The translations under genes were made by a program, and so were the position numbers. This document shows, piece after piece, positions 17,743 through 25,864 of a DNA stretch of 64,000 bases. Where the stretch lies: contig QCUL01000005.1 in assembly GCA_003210755.1 (NCBI GenBank), forward strand, positions 1-64,000, written 5' to 3'. The notes under the pieces were generated by a model. It saw nothing but the letters and a program-made list of their open reading frames with translations. It was not told the origin of the DNA and searched no databases. This stretch comes from Synechococcus sp. AG-679-C18 (GTDB taxonomy: Bacteria; Cyanobacteriota; Cyanobacteriia; PCC-6307; Cyanobiaceae). Numbering within the stretch: the first letter of the stretch is position 1; the number at the start of each line of letters is the position of its first letter.

Positions 17743-18758
17743 ACCGGAAAGAAGGCAGAGTCGACATGCTCTCGAATCAGCGATCGCAGCTGCTCCACGC
17801 TGAGAAATTCAGGATTGGAACCGGAATTGTAAGCAAAACCCTGAGGCACAGCTGTGGAGCTAATGCCGGAATCCTGGTAAAGCTTCTGCACCCGACCATC
17901 GCTTGGCAAGATTGCGTAGTAGGCCCCCAGATCAATCGTTGAGAAGCTGTCAGAAGCTGTGATCATTTCTTCGTGGATCTTCTCACCGGGTCTGATGCCA
18001 GTGATTGGCTTCTCGCAGCTAGGGCCGATCGCCTCGGCCACATCGGTGATCCGATAGCTAGGAATCTTGGGCACCAATACTTCGCCGCCTAGAGCATTCT
18101 CCAGAGCCCAAAGAACCATATCCACCCCATCTAAAAGCGAAATATTAAAGCGGGTCATCGCAGGATCAGTAATTGGCAAAACACCAGATCGCGCCTTATT
18201 TAAAAAGAAAGGGATCACAGAGCCACGTGATCCCATTACATTTCCATAACGAACCACAGAAAAACGAAGATCACGATCTCCTTTAATATTGTTTGCAGCC
18301 ACAAATAATTTATCGGAGCATAGCTTTGTGGCTCCATAAAGGTTTATTGGAGCTGCTGCTTTATCAGTACTGAGTGCCACAACACGCTTTACAGATGTAT
18401 CAAGACAGGCCTGGATCAAATTTTCAGCCCCAAGAACGTTCGTTTTAACGAATTCCATCGGGTTGTATTCAGCAGCAGGGACTTGCTTGAGAGCAGCGGC
18501 ATGCACCACCGTGTCTACCTGTTCAAGAGCCCTGCGCAACCGGTCCTGATCACGAACATCACCAAGGAAAAAGCGGAGTTGAGGATAATCTGCTTCTGGA
18601 TAATGGTTCTGAAGTTCCCACTGTTTTAGTTCGTCTCGACTGTAAATAACAATCCTCTTTAATCCTGAGAAACGTTGAACTATACGAGAAACAAATACCT
18701 TGCCAAAACTGCCAGTACCTCCTGTAACGAGGATTCGTGATGAGGAATCAAAAGCCAT
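17739..18758 (-). CDS. pseB: UDP-N-acetylglucosamine 4,6-dehydratase (inverting), PseB
   Basis: PseB catalyses the first step of pseudaminic acid synthesis, 4,6-dehydration with C5 inversion of UDP-GlcNAc. The 339-residue protein has the NAD(P) loop VTGGTGSFGK (11-20), the family-specific IYSRDELKQWELQ segment, the catalytic STDKAAAPINLYGATK region (Asp132, Lys133, Tyr141, Lys145) and RYGNVMGSRGSVIPFF. It is the soluble short form without membrane helices, unlike CapD/PglF. It starts 24 bases after the ABC exporter gene. The part coding for the N-terminal half is AT-richer than the rest, so the gene may be mosaic. Confidence 0.9.
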   Translation of the reverse strand: MAFDSSSRILVTGGTGSFGKVFVSRIVQRFSGLKRIVIYSRDELKQWELQNHYPEADYPQLRFFLGDVRDQDRLRRALEQVDTVVHAAALKQVPAAEYNPMEFVKTNVLGAENLIQACLDTSVKRVVALSTDKAAAPINLYGATKLCSDKLFVAANNIKGDRDLRFSVVRYGNVMGSRGSVIPFFLNKARSGVLPITDPAMTRFNISLLDGVDMVLWALENALGGEVLVPKIPSYRITDVAEAIGPSCEKPITGIRPGEKIHEEMITASDSFSTIDLGAYYAILPSDGRVQKLYQDSGISSTAVPQGFAYNSGSNPEFLSVEQLRSLIREHVDSAFFPV

Positions 18759-18781
18759 ACTATTAGTGAAAATTAGATTTG

Positions 18782-20569
18782 CTAAAGCTTTTGAGGCAAC
18801 ACATTACTTGGTGGGCCATCTGAAATAATACGTCCTTTCTCTAGGCAGATCACACGGTCACAATTTGCAAGTGTACTCAAGCGATGCGCAATCATAATGA
18901 CAGTTAAATTCTTTCCCAATGCATCAATAGCTTCGATCACAGATTTCTCAGTCTCCCCATCAAGAGCACTTGTAGCCTCATCCAAAACCAAAACAGTTGA
19001 TTTTTTGTATAGGGCTCTAGCAATTCCAATTCGTTGTCTTTGCCCGCCGCTAAGCCGCACCCCTCGTTCTCCCACGAGAGCCCTATAGCCATTTTCACCA
19101 GATTCTATAAATTTTGAAATTTGGGCTTTATCCGCAGCATTTTTAACTCGATCAATATCTATTAATTCAAATGGGACCCCAAAAGCAATATTTTCTGCAA
19201 TTGAACAGTCAGCCAGATAAATACTTTGAGGGACGTGAGCAATGCTTGCACGCCAATCCTGCGGCCTTTGAGGTTGAGTTGGTTTATAAATGTTTTGACC
19301 ATCCACAAGCAATGAGCCTGAGGTGGGCTCTAGTAAGGCCATTAAAAGATCCAATACTGTGGATTTTCCGCTGCCAGTAATACCTATCAGACCAATTCTT
19401 TCTCCTGCTGATATTCTCAAATTAAAATCATCCAAAACCAACGGAGAATTTAAACTGTAGCGGAAACTTAAGTTCTTAAATATGATCTCATTTTTTAAAG
19501 CCAAAGGAATTGGCTTTCGCAATGAAGTAGGCATTGGCTGCTTCAACATACCCAAAACTGACTCCATTGCAGTGTGGCAAGCCTTTAAAGTTGACCATGA
19601 TGAATAAATTTGCTGGAGAGCAGGTAATAGACGTTGTGCACCTAGAGCAAGTGCCCCAAGCAAAGGGATTACAGACAACTCATTGCCCTTACTGCGCAAA
19701 AATACTCCACCTAAAAGAGCAAGTGCGATAAGTCCTAAGCACTCCAAGACGTATTTCGGAAACGCACCTAGAAGCTGATTCTTAGCTTGAAATTGCCTTT
19801 GACTAAAATCTGCAGATCTATAAACATCAAGATAAGTAGACTGACTACCGTCGATCAAAACATCCCTAATCGCACCTAAACCTTCCTGAAGAGCGCGCAA
19901 TCTTCGATCTGAAGCAATTACAATTTTATTGCCGTTAGTACTAAGCCTTCGCTTAGAAAATACAGCCATTAGGGCATATGCGCCACCAAAAAGAATAGCC
20001 ACAGTGAGTGCAACAGGCAAATCAATCACCAGTAGAGCAATCAACAAACCTATCGAAACAATTGCAGAAGTGCACAGTTGCAAAAGCCCATTTAAAGATA
20101 AAACAGTTGCTGCAATTTCCGTGGTAGCATTTGCTATCACAGTACTACTATTACGCTGTTGGTGTACCAGATATGGTTGATACAATGTTCTTTTATAGGC
20201 TTCGCAGCTTAAATCAGATCCTATTGCAGCTGCAAGTCGGGCATTAAGCCACAGATTCAATAAACGAATTCCTGCTGATAAGACTGAAGCAATGGCAAAT
20301 AAAAGAGTAAACGGTATCACCAGATCTTCAGCACTATTTATTCCTAAAAAGGCACTAAGAGATCCAACAATCTGAAATTTGAACAATCCTGAAGGATCGC
20401 TCAGAACAGCTAAAAAGGGCAATACCGCCGTTAAGGAAACTAATTCTGCTATGCCGCTGACAAGCATTACAGCTAGCAAGCAAGCAAGCTGCATTCTCCT
20501 GCGCGGAGATAGATATCGCCAAATTCCCAGAATCAGAGAATTAGTGGAAACAGATATTTGTGTATTCAC
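18782..20569 (-). CDS. ABC transporter, fused permease and ATPase (lipid-linked glycan exporter type)
   Basis: Roughly the first 320 residues hold about six hydrophobic helices. They are followed by an ATPase domain with Walker A (IGITGSGKST), the Q-loop (VPQSIYLADCSIAENIAF), the signature LSGGQRQRIGIARAL and Walker B plus D-loop (VLVLDEATSALDG). This half-size exporter works as a homodimer; in glycan clusters such proteins (PglK/WlaB type) flip lipid-linked oligosaccharides. The start is uncertain: GTG 20569 is used here, TTG 20575 is possible, and the next Met lies about 26 residues in. It heads the nonulosonic acid gene string. Composition is AT-rich. Confidence 0.82.
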   Translation of the reverse strand: MNTQISVSTNSLILGIWRYLSPRRRMQLACLLAVMLVSGIAELVSLTAVLPFLAVLSDPSGLFKFQIVGSLSAFLGINSAEDLVIPFTLLFAIASVLSAGIRLLNLWLNARLAAAIGSDLSCEAYKRTLYQPYLVHQQRNSSTVIANATTEIAATVLSLNGLLQLCTSAIVSIGLLIALLVIDLPVALTVAILFGGAYALMAVFSKRRLSTNGNKIVIASDRRLRALQEGLGAIRDVLIDGSQSTYLDVYRSADFSQRQFQAKNQLLGAFPKYVLECLGLIALALLGGVFLRSKGNELSVIPLLGALALGAQRLLPALQQIYSSWSTLKACHTAMESVLGMLKQPMPTSLRKPIPLALKNEIIFKNLSFRYSLNSPLVLDDFNLRISAGERIGLIGITGSGKSTVLDLLMALLEPTSGSLLVDGQNIYKPTQPQRPQDWRASIAHVPQSIYLADCSIAENIAFGVPFELIDIDRVKNAADKAQISKFIESGENGYRALVGERGVRLSGGQRQRIGIARALYKKSTVLVLDEATSALDGETEKSVIEAIDALGKNLTVIMIAHRLSTLANCDRVICLEKGRIISDGPPSNVLPQKL

Positions 20570-20575
20570 ACCCAA

Positions 20576-21056
20576 GGGAAACGCAAAGGAAACTGATACT
20601 TACTGAACAAAAGCGAATTACCAAGCCAACTAACAGTAAAACCATATCTTATCAAAAGCCTGAACACGGACATTTTTAAACAATTGAATGCAATTCCAAT
20701 AGCGCATTTTACTTTCTGAAGGCTAGATAAGGCAGAGATCATTTCCCAGACCGATCAATAAGCTCCAAGAAGAAACTCATCAACTCTTAGCAATTGCGAA
20801 CCTGAGCCGAACAAAGCCGGAAAAAAGATTAGCGAAATATTATACTCACAGCAACCCACAATTAATCTTATCCAAAAAAAAATTTACTTTCAAATATTTA
20901 CCTTACAGATTCTCCTGATTAAGCATTTTTTGGACTGTCGCAGCCAAACATTCAGCAAGGATTATAGATCTGGCCGGAAACAAATATTTCTCAAGAAGCT
21001 CAGCGGCAGAATTCTAGCCTGGATAATGAGGTAGAAAGACCTGAGACACTTGCTCC
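20576..21056 (-). other. AT-rich intergenic region upstream of the minus-strand glycan genes
   Basis: About 480 bases contain no convincing gene. It should include the promoter for the exporter/pseB string, but I could not pick out a clear -35/-10 pair, operator or terminator. A run of nine A residues near 20874 is the only low-complexity feature noticed. Confidence 0.5.
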
Positions 21057-21290
21057 TTACATCTGATTTAGCACCAAATCAATATCTATCAAGGCTGTTA
21101 CATCAGCGGGCCCGGATTTTTTGGATGCTATATCCCCTGATACTGATGGAGACCAGGCGTGAATTGCCTGCTTGTGACGGACAAGTTCATCAATCGCTCT
21201 TCCAAGGCCCACTAAAATAAAAATTAATTTTTGGTTAAAAGCCCTAATCACTTCCTCTGACACTTTGCTACAGAACTCACTGACTGACAC
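21057..21290 (-). CDS. possible small hypothetical protein (77 residues)
   Basis: The frame opens with GTG 21290 and encodes MSVSEFCSKVSEEVIRAFNQ, followed by a mildly hydrophobic helix and ADVTALIDIDLVLNQM at the end. It does not lie on top of another gene and has a plausible amphipathic N-terminal helix. I see no strong ribosome binding site and recognise no family. It is divergent from selD, separated by about 190 bases. It could be a real lineage-specific gene or a chance frame. Confidence 0.3.
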   Translation of the reverse strand: MSVSEFCSKVSEEVIRAFNQKLIFILVGLGRAIDELVRHKQAIHAWSPSVSGDIASKKSGPADVTALIDIDLVLNQM

Positions 21291-21479
21291 AAGTCAAGGC
21301 CTATAAAAAATCTTTTTCATCACTAGTTAATTCTTTTCCATGGTCACTCTCCCCGCAATATGCCTTATCCAGATATGACTTCCCAATACCTTCACTGACG
21401 CACAGATCTCTTACTACAGATTTCTGGAAAGACGGACGGCATGGCGGTCCAGCAATCACAGCAGATACAACAATTTGAT

Positions 21480-23657
21480 ATGAGCATTCACCTGGTTCTA
21501 GCTGGTGGTGGCCACAGCCACGCCCTGCTGCTGCGAATGTGGGCGATGCAGCCCACACGCCGACCGAAAGGACTCATCACCCTGGTAAGTCGACGCAGCA
21601 CCACCCTTTATTCCGGCATGGTGCCAGGGCTGGTGGCAGGCACCTATAGACGCCAGGACCTCGAAATCAATTTGTGGCGATTGGCCGACCAGGCTGGAGT
21701 GGCTTTTGTGATCGCCGAGATCACCGGACTCGATCCGCTCAAGCAGCAACTTCTGCTAGCTGGCCGTCCGCCTCTCAGCTACGACCGGATCAGCCTCAAC
21801 CTCGGCTGCGTCACCCAAGAGCCCAAGGCCACCTCAGGAGAAAGCAACGCCCTGGCGATCAAACCGCTGGAGCCAGCGCTCTCTTACATCAACAAGGCTG
21901 AGACGTCTCAACCCACCACTGCCGTGCAACTCGTGGGCTCTGGCCTTGCCGCGATCGAACTAGCCCTGGCCTTGCGCCATCGCTGGCCAAAGAGAATGGT
22001 GCAACTGCAGGCCAAGCCGGGGCGAATCCCCCTCGTACTTCAACAAACTCTGGCCGCTGCTGGTGTGAACCTGCTTCAGACCGCTGAACCGGCAGCTACC
22101 GCAGAGAACCCAGCCAGCCTGCTCCTCCATTGCACGGGTAGCCATGGCCCATCCTTGCTCGCAGCCGGTGGCCTTCCGGTCGATGCGCGGGGGCGGGTGC
22201 GCACTGCAGCAACCCTGGAGGTTCTCGATTTCCCCAAGATTTTTGCCTGCGGTGACTGCGCCGTCATCGACGACGCCCCACGGCCCGCCTCTGGTGTCTG
22301 GGCCGTGCGTGCAGCAGCACCTCTTGGCCGCAACCTCGAGGCCAGTTGCAATCAGAAGTCTTTGAAACCTTGGCGCCCCCAACGACTGGCCCTGCAGCTA
22401 ATGGGTGGTTTCGACATGCAAGGGAAGCCCACCGCCTGGGCCCTTTGGGGTTCGCTTTGCCTTGGCCCCCATCCCTGGCTGTGGCATTGGAAACAGTGGA
22501 TCGACCGTCGCTTCATGAAACGCCTCCAGCTTCAGTCCATGGCAAGCGATGGCTCCTCAGCAGACAGCTCCATGCTCTGCCGCGGCTGCGCCGCCAAAGT
22601 GTCTGCCGCCACCCTGAAAGCAGGCTTAGATGAGGCAGGGCTTGATCGCTTGGGAACGGCTCCTGAGGATGCCGCCGTGGTGCCTTCAAGCGATGGGGCC
22701 CAAGACAAACCTCTGCTCCAGAGCGTGGATGGATTTCCGGCCCTGATCAGCGATCCATGGCTCAACGGCCGGCTCACCGCCTTGCATGCCTGTTCCGACC
22801 TCTGGGCTTGCGGCAGCCACGTGAACTCAGCCCAGGCGGTGATCACCCTGCCGTTGGCCCCCCCTGTGCTGCAACAACAGCTGTTGGCCCAGACCCTGGC
22901 GGGAATCCGCTCCGTGCTGGATCCCCAGCAAGCTGCCCTCATCGGTGGCCACACCCTGGAAGCACGCGAAAGCAGCCCTGCTCCTTGCTCCCTTGGTATT
23001 CAGGTGGTGTTAAGTGTGCAAGGTTCTCCGCAAAGCAGGATCTGGCCCAAGCGAGGCATCCAGGCCGATGACCATTTGCTTCTCAGCCGCCCTCTCGGCA
23101 CCGGAGTGCTGTTTGCCGCCGCCATGGCCGGAGCCACCAATCCAGCCGATCTCGATCAGGCCCTAACTCAGATGCAAACCAGCCAACACCCGCTGGTGGA
23201 TCAGCTGGCGGCGCTTGAGGCCAGCCATCCCGGGCACCTCCATGCCGTCACCGACATCACGGGCTTCGGGTTGCTGGGGCACCTGGGTGAAATGCTTGGA
23301 AACCCCGCCGAAAACAAGCCAAAATTACAAGTACAGCTTGAGGCAAAAGCGATCCCTGCCCTTCCCGGCTCGCTGGAACTATTCGAGGCTGGCCATGCGA
23401 GCAGCCTTGCTCCCGCCAACCGCAACGCTTGGGGCCTACTGGATCCTCAGCCTCAACTGAGCGGCCCAGCAGCTGTGACATTGAACCTTGGCACAATCAC
23501 AAAGGGATCTTCTCAGCATCAGGCCATCCTGGAGCTACTGATAGACCCCCAGACCTGCGGGCCACTTCTCATCAGCGTGTCCAAACAGCTGTCAGAGACC
23601 TTGTTGGATCAGGATCCGCACGGCTGGTGGCCTATTGGTCGGACCGTTGCGAGTTGA
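21480..23657 (+). CDS. selD: selenide, water dikinase fused to NADH-dehydrogenase-like flavoprotein
   Basis: The N-terminal ~350 residues are a pyridine-nucleotide-disulfide-type oxidoreductase: FAD loop LVLAGGGHSHALLL at the start, the VGSGLAAIELALALR dinucleotide loop and FACGDCAVIDDAPRPASGVW near the end. The C-terminal ~360 residues are SelD, with the catalytic region CRGCAAK (Cys367, Cys370, Lys373 from this start), LIGGHTLEARES and DITGFGLLGHLGEML. SelD makes selenophosphate from selenide and ATP, here probably for 2-selenouridine in tRNA; no selA/selB is in view. The second cysteine is encoded as Cys, not Sec. I start at ATG 21480; ATG 21441 would add 13 residues and has a GGAAAG upstream. 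Confidence 0.9.
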   Translation: MSIHLVLAGGGHSHALLLRMWAMQPTRRPKGLITLVSRRSTTLYSGMVPGLVAGTYRRQDLEINLWRLADQAGVAFVIAEITGLDPLKQQLLLAGRPPLSYDRISLNLGCVTQEPKATSGESNALAIKPLEPALSYINKAETSQPTTAVQLVGSGLAAIELALALRHRWPKRMVQLQAKPGRIPLVLQQTLAAAGVNLLQTAEPAATAENPASLLLHCTGSHGPSLLAAGGLPVDARGRVRTAATLEVLDFPKIFACGDCAVIDDAPRPASGVWAVRAAAPLGRNLEASCNQKSLKPWRPQRLALQLMGGFDMQGKPTAWALWGSLCLGPHPWLWHWKQWIDRRFMKRLQLQSMASDGSSADSSMLCRGCAAKVSAATLKAGLDEAGLDRLGTAPEDAAVVPSSDGAQDKPLLQSVDGFPALISDPWLNGRLTALHACSDLWACGSHVNSAQAVITLPLAPPVLQQQLLAQTLAGIRSVLDPQQAALIGGHTLEARESSPAPCSLGIQVVLSVQGSPQSRIWPKRGIQADDHLLLSRPLGTGVLFAAAMAGATNPADLDQALTQMQTSQHPLVDQLAALEASHPGHLHAVTDITGFGLLGHLGEMLGNPAENKPKLQVQLEAKAIPALPGSLELFEAGHASSLAPANRNAWGLLDPQPQLSGPAAVTLNLGTITKGSSQHQAILELLIDPQTCGPLLISVSKQLSETLLDQDPHGWWPIGRTVAS

Positions 23658-23674
23658 ATCAAGAAAAAACTGCC

Positions 23675-24949
23675 TCATCTGGCCTGCCGTAACCGCTCTC
23701 GGCGCAAACGTCGCAGCTCCTGGCCCAGCTCCGGGCCGGGTTGCCAACCCTGGGCAATCAGCTCTCTGGCGGTGAACTCAGCTTTTAGGTGCCGCCAACG
23801 GCCCCACCAGCGCAGCAACGGCTTCCATAGAACTCTTTCGCTCTGTGATTGGGCTAACAAGCAAGCTGCATGAGCCACCACCTCAGGGATCTCAGACCTG
23901 GCCTCCAACGCATCACTCCAACCGTCAGCACTCCAGCCACTGGTGTCAGCGGGCAACTCCTTGTCCAACCACTGGAGCAGATTCTTGAGCTGTTGCATCT
24001 GGCGCTGCTGCTGCAGGGGAAGCTGCAGCCGCTGCGCTAGAGCAGCAGGGTTCTTGGCTCCGGCCACCAGGCTCGTGAGCAGAGGAAGGCCAAGCCGCTG
24101 AGCCTGCATCAATCGTCTCTGCAGGCGCGAATCCTGCTGCAGTTCTGAATCGAGCAAGACCAGCGCCCCCCAGTGCTGAAGATGGGCCAGTGCAGCACCC
24201 CAGGGCTCTCGCTCGAGAAGGAGTTCGAGTTCCATTCGCAGGCGTGTGCTCAAGGCTGGGGGAGCCTGTTCGGCCGAATCTTCTGCAGACCAAACCCACG
24301 GCCATGCCGTCAGTGTGGCCGTGATCTGTGCACCAGCAGCAGGCGCTAGCTGGAATCCCAGCCGAGCCGCATAACGGGCTGCCCGGATCACCCGGGTGGG
24401 ATCATCAGCCACGCTGGAATCGTGAAGAAAGGCCAGTTCCCGTCGCGCAAGATGGCCGCGGCCACCGTGGGGATCGAGCAGTCGAGGCTGGTCTTCGTTG
24501 TCGAGCGGCAATTCCAGCGCCATCGCATTAACGGTGAAATCACGACGCTCCAGATCCTTAGCCATAGAACCCATCGTCACCACAGGGTTCTGACCTGGAG
24601 CTGGATAGTGCTCCTGACGCGCTCCCGCCAAATCGAGCAGCACTCCATCCAGCACCATCTCGGCCGTTCCGTAGGCCGCATGGGTCCGCAAGTCTGAAAC
24701 CCGTTCCTCCCCGCAATGACGCCTCAGAGCATCGGCTAGATCGGATGCTGAGCCCTCAACCACGAAGTCAAGATCTGGCAAGCCGTTCCAGGGCTCGCGA
24801 TGCTCGTGATGAAGCAAAGCATCGCGTACAGCACCTCCCACCAGCGCGAGGCGACGGATTCCAAGAGGCTTGGCAATCTGCCGCATGGTGTCGAATAGCG
24901 CACCAGGAATACCTGGCAGATCCAAGCGCAGGGAGGCGTCGTCTGTCAT
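23675..24949 (-). CDS. cca: CCA tRNA nucleotidyltransferase / poly(A) polymerase family
   Basis: Class II nucleotidyltransferase of 424 residues that adds or repairs the CCA end of tRNA. Seen: LALVGGAVRDALLH (phosphate loop), DLDFVVEG with the two catalytic aspartates, the DFTVNAMAL motif, LLDPHGGRGHL and DDPTRVIRAARYAARLGF, in the order normal for the family. ATG 24949 is chosen because it overlaps the stop of the preceding sulfotransferase gene by one base (TAATG). It converges with selD, leaving 17 bases between the stops, with no room for a separate terminator. Confidence 0.88.
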   Translation of the reverse strand: MTDDASLRLDLPGIPGALFDTMRQIAKPLGIRRLALVGGAVRDALLHHEHREPWNGLPDLDFVVEGSASDLADALRRHCGEERVSDLRTHAAYGTAEMVLDGVLLDLAGARQEHYPAPGQNPVVTMGSMAKDLERRDFTVNAMALELPLDNEDQPRLLDPHGGRGHLARRELAFLHDSSVADDPTRVIRAARYAARLGFQLAPAAGAQITATLTAWPWVWSAEDSAEQAPPALSTRLRMELELLLEREPWGAALAHLQHWGALVLLDSELQQDSRLQRRLMQAQRLGLPLLTSLVAGAKNPAALAQRLQLPLQQQRQMQQLKNLLQWLDKELPADTSGWSADGWSDALEARSEIPEVVAHAACLLAQSQSERVLWKPLLRWWGRWRHLKAEFTARELIAQGWQPGPELGQELRRLRRERLRQAR

Positions 24950-25860
24950 TACTGGGGAGGCCACACCCTGCCCAACAAACCGTTGCTGTAAACAAGCCGC
25001 TGATTCATCGCCGCCACAGGGGGCAGCAGCAGGGAAGCCTGCAAGGCAGACGAGCTGGACGCCAACCAGGCCCCGTCGTAGCGGATGCTCTGATTGCGAG
25101 CTGGGTCAAAGCGCATACGGTTGCCTTCCACCACATGACTACGGCTGCAGGACCCTGGACTCAGCATCGATTGGTCGAATGAGACACCGAGCCAGGTGCA
25201 AAGGTGTTCCAAGGCCTGCTGGGGAGCAAGAGCAAGTTCCTCATAGCCAAGGGTGAACGAATCAACATCCGTTGCACGCAACAAGCGCTCGAGTCGACGG
25301 TTTTCCTTCCACCACCGAAACAGAGCCCTCCATGCCACCAGCGTGCGACGGCCGCGACGCTCCAAACCTCTGCGAGCTTCTGAATGCAGCCAGGAGCGCA
25401 CATCCCGAACCAGGAACAGCACCTTGAGGGGGCGTTGTCGCTGCTGGGGAGTAGCCAACTCGCGCAAGAGAGTCCGATCGGCCTGATACGACTCCACCAA
25501 CCAGCGAAGGCCAGGTCCCTGTTCCACGGAGAGAGCCTGTTCAATCAGCCAATTCAACTTCGTGGGCAGAGTCTCCTGATCCCTAGCGGCGAGATCGTCC
25601 AATACGGGACCCCACACCGCACACTCGGCAGCCGTGGCACCGCAAGTGCATCGCCGTTGATGACGCCGCTGATCCCTCAGTTTGGCAGGCACCGATTTCC
25701 AATCAGAGGGCGGCGGGGTATCAAGAACGCGAACGGCCTCTCCAAGACCGAGCAATTGGGGGTGGGCGCCAAGAGCAAGATCAAGGACCGTACTGCCGCT
25801 ATGTCCCAAACCCCTGATCAGCAAAAGGCCGGGTGTCGTCGGCTGCGATGACACCAGCAT
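24949..25860 (-). CDS. sulfotransferase family protein
   Basis: With ATG 25860 (MLVSSQPTTPGLLLIRGLGH) the product has 303 residues. GLGHSGSTVLDLALGAHP is the 5'-phosphosulfate-binding P-loop of PAPS-dependent sulfotransferases, and VLFLVRDVRSWLHSEARRG is the 3'-phosphate-binding motif; LGYEELALAPQQALEHLCTWLG is the YEDL motif plus helix. A CTCGATAAECAVWGPVLDDL insert contains several cysteines. It lies four bases after pcrA and is coupled to cca. A longer frame upstream lies inside pcrA and is rejected as the start. The acceptor is unknown; nearby glycan genes make a sulfated polysaccharide possible. Confidence 0.78.
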   Translation of the reverse strand: MLVSSQPTTPGLLLIRGLGHSGSTVLDLALGAHPQLLGLGEAVRVLDTPPPSDWKSVPAKLRDQRRHQRRCTCGATAAECAVWGPVLDDLAARDQETLPTKLNWLIEQALSVEQGPGLRWLVESYQADRTLLRELATPQQRQRPLKVLFLVRDVRSWLHSEARRGLERRGRRTLVAWRALFRWWKENRRLERLLRATDVDSFTLGYEELALAPQQALEHLCTWLGVSFDQSMLSPGSCSRSHVVEGNRMRFDPARNQSIRYDGAWLASSSSALQASLLLPPVAAMNQRLVYSNGLLGRVWPPQ

Positions 25861-25864
25861 CCGC

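Noticed and set aside
20870..20885. Nine-A run as a possible slippage site
   Set aside because: It is intergenic and cannot switch a reading frame.
21301..21558. 85-codon minus frame opposite the start of selD
   Set aside because: Antisense to the FAD-binding N-terminus of SelD; no protein-like motif.
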